Positions 9,078 through 16,922 of a stretch of DNA of 43,019 bases are shown here, piece by piece; the stretch's first letter is position 1; the number at the start of each line of letters is the position of its first letter. The DNA lies in the NCBI GenBank assembly GCA_021816925.1, contig JAKAWQ010000027.1, positions 1 to 43,019 on the forward strand, written 5' to 3'. A model generated the notes under the pieces. It was not told the origin of the DNA and made no database searches. It worked only from the letters and a program-made list of their open reading frames with translations. The translations under genes were made by a program, and so were the position numbers. The DNA is from Pseudomonadota bacterium. Lineage in GTDB: Bacteria; Pseudomonadota; Alphaproteobacteria; Acetobacterales; Acetobacteraceae.

Positions 9078-10241
9078 TCAGGACCGACCGGCGGCGCGCA
9101 AGGCCTGGTCGAGGTCCGCGTAGAGATCCTCGACATCCTCGATGCCGACGGAGAGGCGGAGGAGATCGAGCGGGCAGGGCGAACCCGGCCCTTCGATCGA
9201 TCCGCGATGCTCGATCAGGCTTTCGACGCCGCCGAGCGAGGTTGCGCGCTTCCAGAGGCGAACGCGGGCGGCGGTGGCGATGGCGGCCGCTTCGCCGCCG
9301 TTCGGCCGAATCGAGAGCATGGCCCCGAAGCCGCCCTGCATCTGGCGGGCGGCAATGGCGTGGCCGGGATGCGAGGGAAGGCCGGGATAGAGCACGGCGG
9401 CGATGGCCGGATGGTTGGAAAGTCGTAACGCGAGCTCCATCGCCCCGGCGGCGGCGGTGCGCACGCGAAGATCGAGCGTGCGCATGCCGCGGATGAGGAG
9501 GTGCGTCTCGAAGGGACCGAGAATCTGGCCGAGCATGGTACGAACGCGGCGGATGCGGGCCCAGAGATCGTCCTCCCGGGCGGCGACGAGCGCGCCGGCC
9601 ACGACGTCGGAGTGGCCGTTCAGGTATTTCGTCGCCGCATGCATGACGAGATCGGCGCCGAGGGCGAGCGGGCGGGTGAAGACAGGGGTTGCACAAGTGG
9701 AATCGACGGCGACGAGCGCGCCGGCGGCGTGGGCGCCAGCGGCAACGGCGGCGATGTCGGTGATGGTCCAGAGCGGATTGGCGGGGGTTTCCAGCCAGAC
9801 GAGCCGCGTGGCGCCGGGGCGGAGCGCGGCGGCGATCGCCTCGGGGCGGCTTGCGTCCACGGTCTCGACGGCGAGGCCGAAGGCCCGGGCGTCGGTGAGG
9901 AGCCAGGCGCGAAGGCCCCAGTACATGACTTCGGGAACGAGGACGTGGGCGCCGGGCTCGAGGGCGAGGAAGACCGCGGTTGCCGCGGACATGCCGGAGC
10001 CGAACAGCAGCGCGGAGGCCGCCTCTTCGAGCATGGCGATGATCGCTTCGGCCTCGCGCACGGTCGGGTTGTCGGGGCGGCCGTAGATGTTGCCGCTGCG
10101 ATACTGATTGTCGGGGTCGCGGACGTAGGTCGTGGCGAGGTGGATGGGCGGGACGAGGGCGCGGCTCGGCTCGTCGATGTGGCCGAGGGCCTGGGCGGCG
10201 AGGGTGCGGGCCGACCAGCGGGGTGCGGGATGTTCGGGCAT
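9078..10241 (-). CDS. Cystathionine beta-lyase / gamma-synthase family PLP enzyme
   Basis: The 387-residue product belongs to the Cys/Met metabolism PLP-dependent fold-type I family. Visible signatures are SRALVPPIHLATTY, IYGRPDNPTVREAE (substrate/PLP contact Tyr), LFGSGMSAATAVFLAL, WLETPANPLW, VDSTCATPVFTRPL and ATKYLNGHSDVVAG with the Schiff-base Lys, and near the end SLGGVESLIEHR. It acts on sulfur amino acids (transsulfuration), but beta-lyase, gamma-lyase and gamma-synthase cannot be separated by eye. ATG at 10241 (MPEHPAPRW) is chosen because upstream in-frame sequence has no family resemblance. Confidence 0.85.
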   Translation of the reverse strand: MPEHPAPRWSARTLAAQALGHIDEPSRALVPPIHLATTYVRDPDNQYRSGNIYGRPDNPTVREAEAIIAMLEEAASALLFGSGMSAATAVFLALEPGAHVLVPEVMYWGLRAWLLTDARAFGLAVETVDASRPEAIAAALRPGATRLVWLETPANPLWTITDIAAVAAGAHAAGALVAVDSTCATPVFTRPLALGADLVMHAATKYLNGHSDVVAGALVAAREDDLWARIRRVRTMLGQILGPFETHLLIRGMRTLDLRVRTAAAGAMELALRLSNHPAIAAVLYPGLPSHPGHAIAARQMQGGFGAMLSIRPNGGEAAAIATAARVRLWKRATSLGGVESLIEHRGSIEGPGSPCPLDLLRLSVGIEDVEDLYADLDQALRAAGRS

Positions 10242-10344
10242 GCGGGCGTTCCGGAGTGCGGCGGCACGAAAGCCGGCGGGGGCGCCCAGGGTCAAGAGCA
10301 GGGGGACAAGAGCGCGGGTGAGCGGGGATCGCTTCGCGATCCGG

Positions 10345-11391
10345 TCAAGCAGGATCCCGGACGATCGGCCCGTTCGCCTTCTTCCAGGCGTCGAGGCCGC
10401 CCTGGATGTGCCGAGCGTCTGCAAGGCCGGCGTCATGGGCCGCCTGCACCGCCATCGCCGAACGCTCGCCGAAGGCGCAATAGAACAGGAGCGACTTGCC
10501 GGTGGCCACCGCGAGTTCGTGCAGCACGCCGCCGTTGCGGATGTTCTCGGCGAGGCCGGGATAAGGAGCGGAGAGCGAGCCAGGGATGCTGCCATGCTTC
10601 TTCCGCTCGTCGGGTTCGCGGAGGTCGACCAGCGCGATGCCGGATCGACCGGCCAGCGCCGTCGCTTCTTCCGCCGTGACCGACCATCCGCGCCGCACCA
10701 GCTCCTCCTGAGCCAACCCGATGCGCATGTTCGCCGGCACGGCCACGTCCATCATCTTCGGATTGGGCAGGGTGAGCCCCCGCATCAGCTCCACGTACTC
10801 CTCGACGGATTTCACCTGGAGGCGCGGGTTGTATCTCTTTTCCTCGCCGATCGTGCTCACCGTGTCGCCCTTGTAGTCGTGCGCCGGGTAGACCAGCGTC
10901 TCCTCCGGCAGCTTCAGGAGCCGCCCGAAGATCGACTCGTACTGGGCTCGCGCGTCGCCGTTCTGGAAATCCGTCCGGCCGGTGCCGCGGATGAGCAGCG
11001 TGTCGCCGGTGAAGACGCGATTTTGCATCAGGAAGCTGTATGAATCGTCGGTGTGGCCGGGCGTGTAGAGCACATCGAGGCAGATCCCCTCGATGCGCAG
11101 CTTCTCCCCGTCGGCCAGCCGCATCGACACCACGTCGACTCTGCTTCGCTCACCCATCACGGTGATGCAGTGCGCGCGATCGCGCAGCGCGCCGAGTCCG
11201 GTGATGTGATCGGCGTGCAGGTGCGTGTCGACCGCCTTCACGAGCTTGAGGTCGAGCTCGCGCACCAACTGGAGGTAGCGCTCCACTTTCTCGAGCACGG
11301 GGTCGATGATCAAGGCCTCGCCGCCGGCCCGGCTTGCGAGCAGGTAGCTGTAGGTTCCCGACGTCTGATCGAAAAGCTGGCGGAAGATCAT
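10345..11391 (-). CDS. Persulfide dioxygenase-rhodanese fusion
   Basis: The 348-residue protein has an ETHE1-like metallo-beta-lactamase domain (about 1-240) and a C-terminal rhodanese domain (about 255-345). Iron ligands are visible in THLHADH (H57, H59, D61, H62) and TPGHTDDS, and the glutathione-persulfide dioxygenase signature GTGRTDFQNGDA is present. The rhodanese loop is YCAFGERS with the catalytic Cys. Such fusions oxidise or shuttle sulfane sulfur in the cytoplasm, turning GSSH into sulfite and thiosulfate. The start MIFRQLFDQTSG at 11391 is the family start; 21 upstream codons are non-homologous. It sits beside the copper and thiol region, consistent with a sulfide or thiol-stress role. 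Confidence 0.92.
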   Translation of the reverse strand: MIFRQLFDQTSGTYSYLLASRAGGEALIIDPVLEKVERYLQLVRELDLKLVKAVDTHLHADHITGLGALRDRAHCITVMGERSRVDVVSMRLADGEKLRIEGICLDVLYTPGHTDDSYSFLMQNRVFTGDTLLIRGTGRTDFQNGDARAQYESIFGRLLKLPEETLVYPAHDYKGDTVSTIGEEKRYNPRLQVKSVEEYVELMRGLTLPNPKMMDVAVPANMRIGLAQEELVRRGWSVTAEEATALAGRSGIALVDLREPDERKKHGSIPGSLSAPYPGLAENIRNGGVLHELAVATGKSLLFYCAFGERSAMAVQAAHDAGLADARHIQGGLDAWKKANGPIVRDPA

Positions 11392-11544
11392 GTGCGTGCC
11401 TCCACTCTCACCCGGATGCGCGAGGAGGGTGTGCGCGCCTCGCCCGGGTCCCAAAGGAGGCCCGGGAAGGAGAGGCGGGCGCCTGCGCGCGGGGGGCGAT
11501 CAGACCGTCTTCGCGGACGGCAATGCGGAATTCCGGCAACGCGC

Positions 11545-12723
11545 TCACGGCGACAGCTCGCGGCGAGCGGGCGCTTCCCGCCGCACATGAGTAGCCTCCG
11601 AGTTGAGCGCCGTTGCGGTTGCCGTGGTTGCGGCCCCGAGGTGGCGCTCGCGGCTGAAGGTGCGGTCGTAGAGGATGGCCGCGATGACGGCGACGATCAG
11701 GACAAAGCCGACGAACCCGGTGAGCCCGAAGGCAACCGCGCGGTTCGCCCGCTGCCTCTCGGCAAGGAAAACGCGCCCACGTGGCGGCAGCGCGGCGGCA
11801 GCGAGGGCGAGGCGTCCGGCTGCGCGGTCCTCGTAGCTCGCGGCACGGTAAAGCGCCACCATTGCGGCGAGTGCGATCATCATCGAACCCGGGATCCACA
11901 TGGTAAGGCCGCCGAACCGTTCGTCGCTGAGGGCCGAGACGTGCCAGAAGGGCGCCATGCGCCCATAGGCGTGGTAGAGGACGGCGGATTTGAAGCTGAG
12001 ATAGAAGCCGAACAGGATCGCGTTCATTTCGGCGAACCAGCACATCAGCATGCGAGTGAGGAGCGGGGCGCCGAGCGGGGCGGGGCGCGGGTCGAGAAGG
12101 CGGAAGAAGAAGATCAGCCCGCTGACAAAGAGCGTGACGTGCCAGAGCTCGTGCACCAGGGGATCGCGAAGCGAGGCATCGTGGATCGAGGGGATCATCC
12201 AGAAATCGCTGATCCCGACGAAAAGGAAGCTCGCCGGAACCGGCTGACTGATGGCGGCAAAGGTGCGGTGCAGTACGCCATGACCCATGATCCGGGGCAC
12301 GATCCGGTGTCGAAGCCACTCCGGCATGCCACGCAACAGGGCGGCCTGCGGGGCCGCCAGCAGCAGAAGCATGGGCGCGATCGTGTCGAGCGTCATGTGC
12401 TCGACCTGGTGAACGGTGAGAAACTGGTCGGAAAAGCCCTCGATCGGTGATTGCAGGACGAGGAACAGCAGCAGGAGCGCCGCCGCGAAGAGGAAGTGCC
12501 GCCCGCTCGTTTCCCGCGCGCCTCGCCGCTCTCCGCGCACGTACCAGACAGTGGCGAGCGCCATGGGAATGACGATGATCGGCGTGACTTGCCAGACGAG
12601 CCAGGGTCTCGCCGCAAGCGCTGCGGCCCCGTGCGGCAGACGGGGGTCGATGGCCGCAAGCGCTGCCCAGCCGAGAGCGATCACGGAAAGCCAGGCGATC
12701 GTTGCCCGCCGATCGCGTATCAT
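11545..12723 (-). CDS. ctaG: CtaG-type cytochrome c oxidase assembly factor
   Basis: The 392-residue polytopic membrane protein resembles the CtaG (caa3-type) family: VHQVEHMTLDTIAPMLLLL, LHRTFAAISQPVPASFLFV, VHELWHVTLFVSGLIFFF, ALSDERFGGLTMWIPG. About eight hydrophobic segments are visible, with conserved His residues in the membrane that suit copper delivery to the CuA/CuB oxidase centres. It is not related to the periplasmic Cox11-type CtaG. It starts 34 bases after the 429-aa Psp-linked gene and may be read from the same transcript. Confidence 0.85.
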   Translation of the reverse strand: MIRDRRATIAWLSVIALGWAALAAIDPRLPHGAAALAARPWLVWQVTPIIVIPMALATVWYVRGERRGARETSGRHFLFAAALLLLFLVLQSPIEGFSDQFLTVHQVEHMTLDTIAPMLLLLAAPQAALLRGMPEWLRHRIVPRIMGHGVLHRTFAAISQPVPASFLFVGISDFWMIPSIHDASLRDPLVHELWHVTLFVSGLIFFFRLLDPRPAPLGAPLLTRMLMCWFAEMNAILFGFYLSFKSAVLYHAYGRMAPFWHVSALSDERFGGLTMWIPGSMMIALAAMVALYRAASYEDRAAGRLALAAAALPPRGRVFLAERQRANRAVAFGLTGFVGFVLIVAVIAAILYDRTFSRERHLGAATTATATALNSEATHVRREAPARRELSP

Positions 12724-12756
12724 CCTGATCGTTTCGCTCCGCGATCGCAGGGCTGC

Positions 12757-14046
12757 TCAATCCTTCCCGCCGCAACCGTCGTTATTCTTGCCCCCGTCGC
12801 AGTAATCCGTCCTCGACGTGCTGGAGAACCGGCTGACCAGAATGTTTCGCTTGAACAAGCCCCCGTCGGCGATTTCCTCGGCCGATACGTCAGCCGATAT
12901 GTCAGCCGATACATCGTACGTGAATTCCTGGCCGGACTGGAGTTCCTGCCCGCCGATGACGACCGGGCGGTTGACATGGTAGATCGCCGACCATGGGCAG
13001 CAGTAATAGTGGCCGATCCGCCCCGTGCTCCCCTTCCCGTAATCGATGTCACCGCGCACCAAGGCCGCAAGGATTTCCTCCTGGATTGCCAGCGTCTTCT
13101 GCGGCGATGGATCGTGGCTCCAGAGATAATCGATGGCTGGGCCAGCCTTGGGATCGCGGGTGAGGTGACTGACGCAATGCGGGTCGGTCAGACAGAACCG
13201 GTCGAATCCAGGCTGTCCCGGTAGCGGCAGCATGGGTCGTGCAAGCGCGGCCAGCTGCCCAATAGGCGAAGACGCGGCAACAGGCGAAGACGCATGGGCG
13301 GCCAGCTCCGGCATGGCGGCGATCTGTCCGATCCGGAACGCATCGACAATCACGGTCTTGATCGTCGCTTCGATACGCTCATGGGTCTCATTGGACGGCA
13401 CGACGCCGTCGCGGTGCATGCTCTGCGCATAGTCATGGGACGCCGTGATCGCAGCCATCCGCCCCTTCAGGGTGGCGATCTCACGATCGTGGTCGCCGCC
13501 TTTCGCCGAGCGGGCGCAATCCGCGACCGCAATCCCGGCGTGATCGACGATCTTGCTCGCCGCCGCCAGCATCGCCAGCAGATGGGAGGTCGGACACGGG
13601 TCGACCTCGACGAAAGCAGGCAGGTCGAACGGCATGTGGACCGGAAGAAGAAACTGATCGTCGGTTTCGGCCTTGGCGGCGAAGGCCAGCCAGTTCGCCA
13701 CCTCGCCGTAGAAGAGATCGGCCTGCCTGGCGGTGATCGCCGGAACGAATCCGACCGTGCCGGGATCGGCCTCGTAAGTGGCTTCCAGGAAGGCGTCGCC
13801 CAAGGTTTGCAGAGCGAACGCCACCCACGTTGACACCATATTGATGCGCTCTGCCGCGGTCATCGTCCATGGTGTCTTGCCGGCATCGGCAAGCTCGTTG
13901 CGGCGCTGCTCGGCGTCGATGAACAATTTGTAAGCCGCCCCGCCGGCATTCCGGTAGGATTCCAGCGTATCCGCGGAGACCTCCCCCGCGATCAAGGCCC
14001 GCATCCTGGTCAGGAAGGCGGGGTGCTCAGCGCTTTGTGTGGTCAT
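12757..14046 (-). CDS. Unrecognised 429-aa protein, third gene of the PspA-PspAA operon
   Basis: I do not recognise this family. The protein starts MTTQSAEHPAFLTRMRALIA. No signal peptide or clear membrane helix is visible. The N-terminal half is helical, with Trp/Phe-rich MVSTWVAFALQTLGDAFLEA and FYGEVANWLAFAAKAETDDQ. It contains spaced Cys/His clusters: DPCPTSH, DCARS, RFCLTDPHCVSH, HYYCCPW, and a C-terminal YCDGGKNNDGCGGKD that looks like a metal or disulfide site. Near residue 390 there is an in-frame 4-residue repeat (VSADISADVSAE). It overlaps the pspAA end by 20 bases, so it is co-translated and probably works in the same envelope-stress complex. An upstream in-frame ATG at 14085 is less likely because it runs deeper into pspAA. 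Confidence 0.8.
   Translation of the reverse strand: MTTQSAEHPAFLTRMRALIAGEVSADTLESYRNAGGAAYKLFIDAEQRRNELADAGKTPWTMTAAERINMVSTWVAFALQTLGDAFLEATYEADPGTVGFVPAITARQADLFYGEVANWLAFAAKAETDDQFLLPVHMPFDLPAFVEVDPCPTSHLLAMLAAASKIVDHAGIAVADCARSAKGGDHDREIATLKGRMAAITASHDYAQSMHRDGVVPSNETHERIEATIKTVIVDAFRIGQIAAMPELAAHASSPVAASSPIGQLAALARPMLPLPGQPGFDRFCLTDPHCVSHLTRDPKAGPAIDYLWSHDPSPQKTLAIQEEILAALVRGDIDYGKGSTGRIGHYYCCPWSAIYHVNRPVVIGGQELQSGQEFTYDVSADISADVSAEEIADGGLFKRNILVSRFSSTSRTDYCDGGKNNDGCGGKD
12879..12914. repeat. Three tandem 12-bp units inside the 429-aa gene
   Basis: Three adjacent units of the form C(G/A)GCCGATA(C/T)(G/A)T lie at 12879-12890, 12891-12902 and 12903-12914. As 12 bp is a multiple of three, copy number changes would keep the frame and add or remove a four-residue V/I-S-A-D block. 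This is a slippage-prone minisatellite within the coding region. Confidence 0.75.
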
Positions 14047-14341
14047 TTGGATCCCCATTCCGTTGGGGAAAGGAAAGATCGCCATGGCGAACCAGCGCGA
14101 CCGCTTCGTCGAGGGTCATATCGGGCTCCGGCAGGATCATGTCAGAGGGGCCGAAATGATTGTCCGGCGTGGGCCGCCCATGGGCTGCGACGAGCGCGTG
14201 CACATCGGCCAGCGCCCGCTTGTAGGCCGGCGCGTCATGGCGCTCGATCGCCGCCATCAGAGCCTGATCGAGCTGGTCTAGTCGGGCGCCCTCCCGGTCG
14301 GGAAGTTCGCGCTGGCCGTGGCCGATGGTGCGGACGATCAT
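14027..14341 (-). CDS. pspAA: PspA-associated protein PspAA
   Basis: The 104-residue protein fits the PspAA domain, a small protein known from operons with PspA in actinobacteria, archaea and some proteobacteria. The start MIVRTIGHGQRELP, the central LDQLDQALMAAIERHDAPAY plus KRALADVHALV, and PSDMILPEPDMTLDEAVALV near the end are characteristic. It lies directly downstream of pspA, overlapping it by 4 bases (ATGA), and overlaps the following 429-aa gene by 20 bases. It is presumed to modulate PspA assembly at the membrane; its mechanism is not established. Confidence 0.82.
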   Translation of the reverse strand: MIVRTIGHGQRELPDREGARLDQLDQALMAAIERHDAPAYKRALADVHALVAAHGRPTPDNHFGPSDMILPEPDMTLDEAVALVRHGDLSFPQRNGDPNDHTKR

Positions 14342-15099
14342 GCCACGTCTCCTTTTCCGCGCTCTGGAACCGGCGTGCTGGTCAGCTGGATCGGCTTCGG
14401 CGGCGACAGACCGATCTCGGCTTTCAGCCGGGCGAGGTCGCCCGCGATGGACGCCTGCGCCGATGCGTGGTCGAGCTCGGCCTGCACGGGATCGACGGGC
14501 ATGCCGGTATTGAAGTCGGTCTGCCCGACCACCTCATCCAGCGCCGCGGCGCGTGCGGATTGTCTGGCGATCTTCATCCGGGCACGGTCCATGGCGGCGT
14601 TGATGCTGCCCATTTCCTCGGTTACCCCGGCCAGGGAGGCCGACACCTTGACCTCGGCGGCGGCGGCACTCGATGTGGCGCCCAGCGTTTCCTTCTCGGT
14701 ACGGAACGCTTGAATCCTGGCGGCGAGGCGCTGGGCCGCCTGCTCGAGGCTGGTCTCTTTATCGACCATCTGCTTATGCTGTCCGTTCAGCGCCGCAATC
14801 TGTGCCTGGAGCGGCGGCCGTTTCAGCAAAGCCTGCTGCGCCAGGGGCTCGTTGCCCTGAAGCAAAGCCTGCCGGGCCTGTTCGTCGATGCGGCCGTTCT
14901 GTTCGGTCAAGTCGTCGATCTGCTGCTCGATCTCCTTTCTGGCGGTGACCACCTCAACGATGGCCCGGCGAAGATCCGTCAGCGTGTCGACCATCTTGTT
15001 GTAGGCATGGTCAAAGGTCTGCGATGGAACCTCCGCCGCATCAAGTGCGGCATCGCCCTTGGCGGCGACAAGTTCTCCGAGTCGCTTGAAGAAACTCAT
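14338..15099 (-). CDS. pspA: PspA/IM30 family membrane-stress protein
   Basis: The 253-residue protein starts MSFFKRLGELVAAKGDAALD, an amphipathic N-terminal helix, followed by a long coiled coil (about 25-190; EIEQQIDDLTEQNGRIDEQA, QMVDKETSLEQAAQRLAARI). This is the ESCRT-III-like PspA/Vipp1 fold that polymerises on stressed inner membrane. Its end is Pro-rich (SPPKPIQLTSTPVPERGKGD), somewhat longer than in enteric PspA. The ATG at 15099 follows a strong GAGGGG ribosome binding site; the longer upstream frame is rejected. No PspF, PspB or PspC is in the window, so control differs from the enteric system; the tandem repeat upstream is the candidate operator. Confidence 0.9.
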   Translation of the reverse strand: MSFFKRLGELVAAKGDAALDAAEVPSQTFDHAYNKMVDTLTDLRRAIVEVVTARKEIEQQIDDLTEQNGRIDEQARQALLQGNEPLAQQALLKRPPLQAQIAALNGQHKQMVDKETSLEQAAQRLAARIQAFRTEKETLGATSSAAAAEVKVSASLAGVTEEMGSINAAMDRARMKIARQSARAAALDEVVGQTDFNTGMPVDPVQAELDHASAQASIAGDLARLKAEIGLSPPKPIQLTSTPVPERGKGDVA

Positions 15100-15167
15100 G
15101 TAACCCCTCATCCGTTGGAACGTGCAGTCTTGTGTTGATTCCGGTGGCTGGAGACTTCCGGCGCGAA

Positions 15168-15195
15168 GGTAGATTTTCCAAGGTATATTTTCCAT
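15168..15195 (-). promoter_or_regulatory. Tandem 14-bp operator-like repeat upstream of pspA
   Basis: Two directly adjacent 14-bp units, GGTAGATTTTCCAA (15168-15181) and GGTATATTTTCCAT (15182-15195) on the plus strand, agree at 12 of 14 positions. They lie about 70-95 bases before the pspA start and are AT-rich in a GC-rich setting. Tandem direct repeats of this kind are typical binding sites for response regulators of the OmpR type, which is inference here. I see no clear sigma-54 -24/-12 pair. Confidence 0.5.
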
Positions 15196-15199
15196 AGGC

Positions 15200-15518
15200 G
15201 TCCACTGTCGGTGCTCCGGAGTCTGTCCAACCTGTAATCGTCGGCGCGGCGGCCACCGGCGGTAATCGGCTAAACGGCGGCCTCGCCGCCCGGAGCGCAG
15301 CGCCGCCGATGTGTACGCCGTCGATACGTTGTCCGGTTCGTATCAGGCAGCGGCGTTGCTCCATGTTGCATGGGCGAGGCTGAACTCGTCCTGATGGGGC
15401 AGGCCAAAGCCATTGCCGCCTTGATCCGCCGCACCCTGACGTGGCATCCGGTCTCGGCGTTCACGCGTCGTCGCGCCGGTTTGCCGGTGATGCCGGGCCC
15501 GCCTCTGCGGTGCGCCGG
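15200..15518. other. Intergenic stretch upstream of pspA, no supported gene
   Basis: About 320 bases separate the pspA operator region from the stop of the SCO1 gene. Short open frames occur on both strands, but none has a ribosome binding site or recognisable product. It must hold pspA promoter elements and the end of the SCO1 transcript. Confidence 0.5.
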
Positions 15519-16160
15519 TCATGGTTCGCGCGCTGCCTTCGCGAGACGATCGAAACCCGCCGTCATGGCGGCGAAATCGAGGTTCGAACCGGCGAAATCG
15601 TTCACCAGATAGCGCACCCGGCCATGCGGACCGAACACATAGATGCAGGAGATGTGCGTGATCTTCGAGACCGGGTCGGGGGAGTTCGGGCCGGAGGGCG
15701 CCTGATATTGCACGTAGTAGCGTTTGGCCAGGGCGGCGAGCTCGGCGGGTGTACCGTGCAGTCCGTCGATCTCGGGGGGTGGGCCGAAATTCGCGAGGAA
15801 GCGCTTGAGACGCGGCAGGGTATCGTGGGCGAGGTCGATGGTGATGAAGAGAAAGCGCATCTCTCCGGCAAGCGGCCCCATCCGCTGCAGAATCATCGCC
15901 ATGTTGTGCACGGTGAGCGGGCAGACATCCGGGCAGCGCGTGAAACCGAAAAAAAGCACCACCACCTTGCCGCGATAGCCGGCGGCCGTGACGCGCTTGC
16001 CGTCGGAGGATCGGGTCATGTCGAAGGCAAGATCGGGAAGCCGGCCCGTAATGTCCGATCCCGGCGGGAAGCCGGCAGCGGCAAGCTGCGGGAAGGCGAG
16101 AGAAGCGGCGGCGATCAAAACGGCGAAGTGCCGCCGCGGCAGGAGAGCGGATTGGTTCAT
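15519..16160 (-). CDS. SCO1/SenC-type copper chaperone
   Basis: The 213-residue protein carries an N-terminal signal/anchor (RRHFAVLIAAASLAFPQLAAA) and a thioredoxin-fold domain with the SCO copper site FTRCPDVCP (C76, C80) and the distal His in SKITHISCIY (H169). SCO proteins deliver copper to the CuA centre of cytochrome oxidase or act as periplasmic thiol reductants. The ATG at 16160 is used because the 64 upstream in-frame codons are Arg/Cys-rich non-homologous sequence. It is the last gene of the DUF411-cupredoxin-ScsB-TlpA-SCO1 series. Confidence 0.92.
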   Translation of the reverse strand: MNQSALLPRRHFAVLIAAASLAFPQLAAAGFPPGSDITGRLPDLAFDMTRSSDGKRVTAAGYRGKVVVLFFGFTRCPDVCPLTVHNMAMILQRMGPLAGEMRFLFITIDLAHDTLPRLKRFLANFGPPPEIDGLHGTPAELAALAKRYYVQYQAPSGPNSPDPVSKITHISCIYVFGPHGRVRYLVNDFAGSNLDFAAMTAGFDRLAKAAREP

Positions 16161-16275
16161 GATGGCAGTTTCCCCGCCGTTTCGTTGCCGATCTCCGTCG
16201 GATTGCCCGCCCGCGATGCGGATCCATGGCGGCCGTCGACCGCAACCGCACCGTGATCTACGGCATGATACGTCG

Positions 16276-16869
16276 TCATTCCGCCGGTCCGACCAACCGG
16301 CGCAGCAGCGCGATGCTCGCCGGTGCATCCCATTGCACCGCGCCTTCGACACGCCCCTCGATCAGTCCCTTCCGATCGACGATGACCGTCGTCGGGACCC
16401 CGGGAGCCTTGAGCGCCCTGGCAATTCCTCCGTCGGGATCGAGCAGGATCGGCAGATGCGCGATGTGGTTCGCGGCATAGAATTTCTGCACCGCCTTCAA
16501 CCCGCCGGTGTCGATCGAGACGGGCAGGACGACAATGCCGTCGGGTGCAACGATCGTGGCCAGATGGTTGAGCGCCGGCATCTCCGCCTTGCAAGGCACA
16601 CACCAGGTTGCCCAGACATTGAGAACCACGCCCTTGCCGCGAAAATCGGCAAGAGTTTGCGTTTCTCCGGTGGCAGTTTTGAAATGCAATGCCGGCGGCG
16701 CTTCAGGGGGATGCAGCCGCACGAGCCGGCGGGAGAGCAGCGGCAGGACTTTCGCCTCCGCCCGGCGCGCCAGGACGGACGAGAAGGCCGCGCCGAGAAA
16801 GGCCAGTGCCGCGCGCCGGCCGGGCGCCTCCCGGTTTGGCGATGCGGTGCGATCCGCCCCATGCGGCAT
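16276..16869 (-). CDS. TlpA-like periplasmic thiol-disulfide oxidoreductase
   Basis: The 197-residue protein has an N-terminal signal segment (RRAALAFLGAAFSSVLARRAEA) and a TlpA/ResA domain: FRGKGVVLNVWATWCVPCKAEMPAL with C90 and C93, then GVPTTVIVDRKG, where the cis-Pro loop lies. TlpA proteins reduce apo-copper sites or SCO proteins in alphaproteobacteria, which fits the SCO1 gene directly downstream. A GGGAGAA stretch precedes the ATG at 16869. It would draw electrons from the ScsB/DsbD-like protein encoded just upstream. Confidence 0.9.
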   Translation of the reverse strand: MPHGADRTASPNREAPGRRAALAFLGAAFSSVLARRAEAKVLPLLSRRLVRLHPPEAPPALHFKTATGETQTLADFRGKGVVLNVWATWCVPCKAEMPALNHLATIVAPDGIVVLPVSIDTGGLKAVQKFYAANHIAHLPILLDPDGGIARALKAPGVPTTVIVDRKGLIEGRVEGAVQWDAPASIALLRRLVGPAE

Positions 16870-16922
16870 GATCGTTCTCCCTCTTGTGCCGGCCGAGGCG
16901 AAAGAGTTCGGGGACATCTGCA

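Noticed and set aside
15100-15240. Sigma-54 promoter before pspA, as in enterics
   Set aside because: I could not find a TGGCAC-N5-TTGC-type pair at suitable spacing.
15270-15464. 64-codon minus-strand frame upstream of pspA
   Set aside because: No ribosome binding site and no recognisable composition; probably leader or non-coding.
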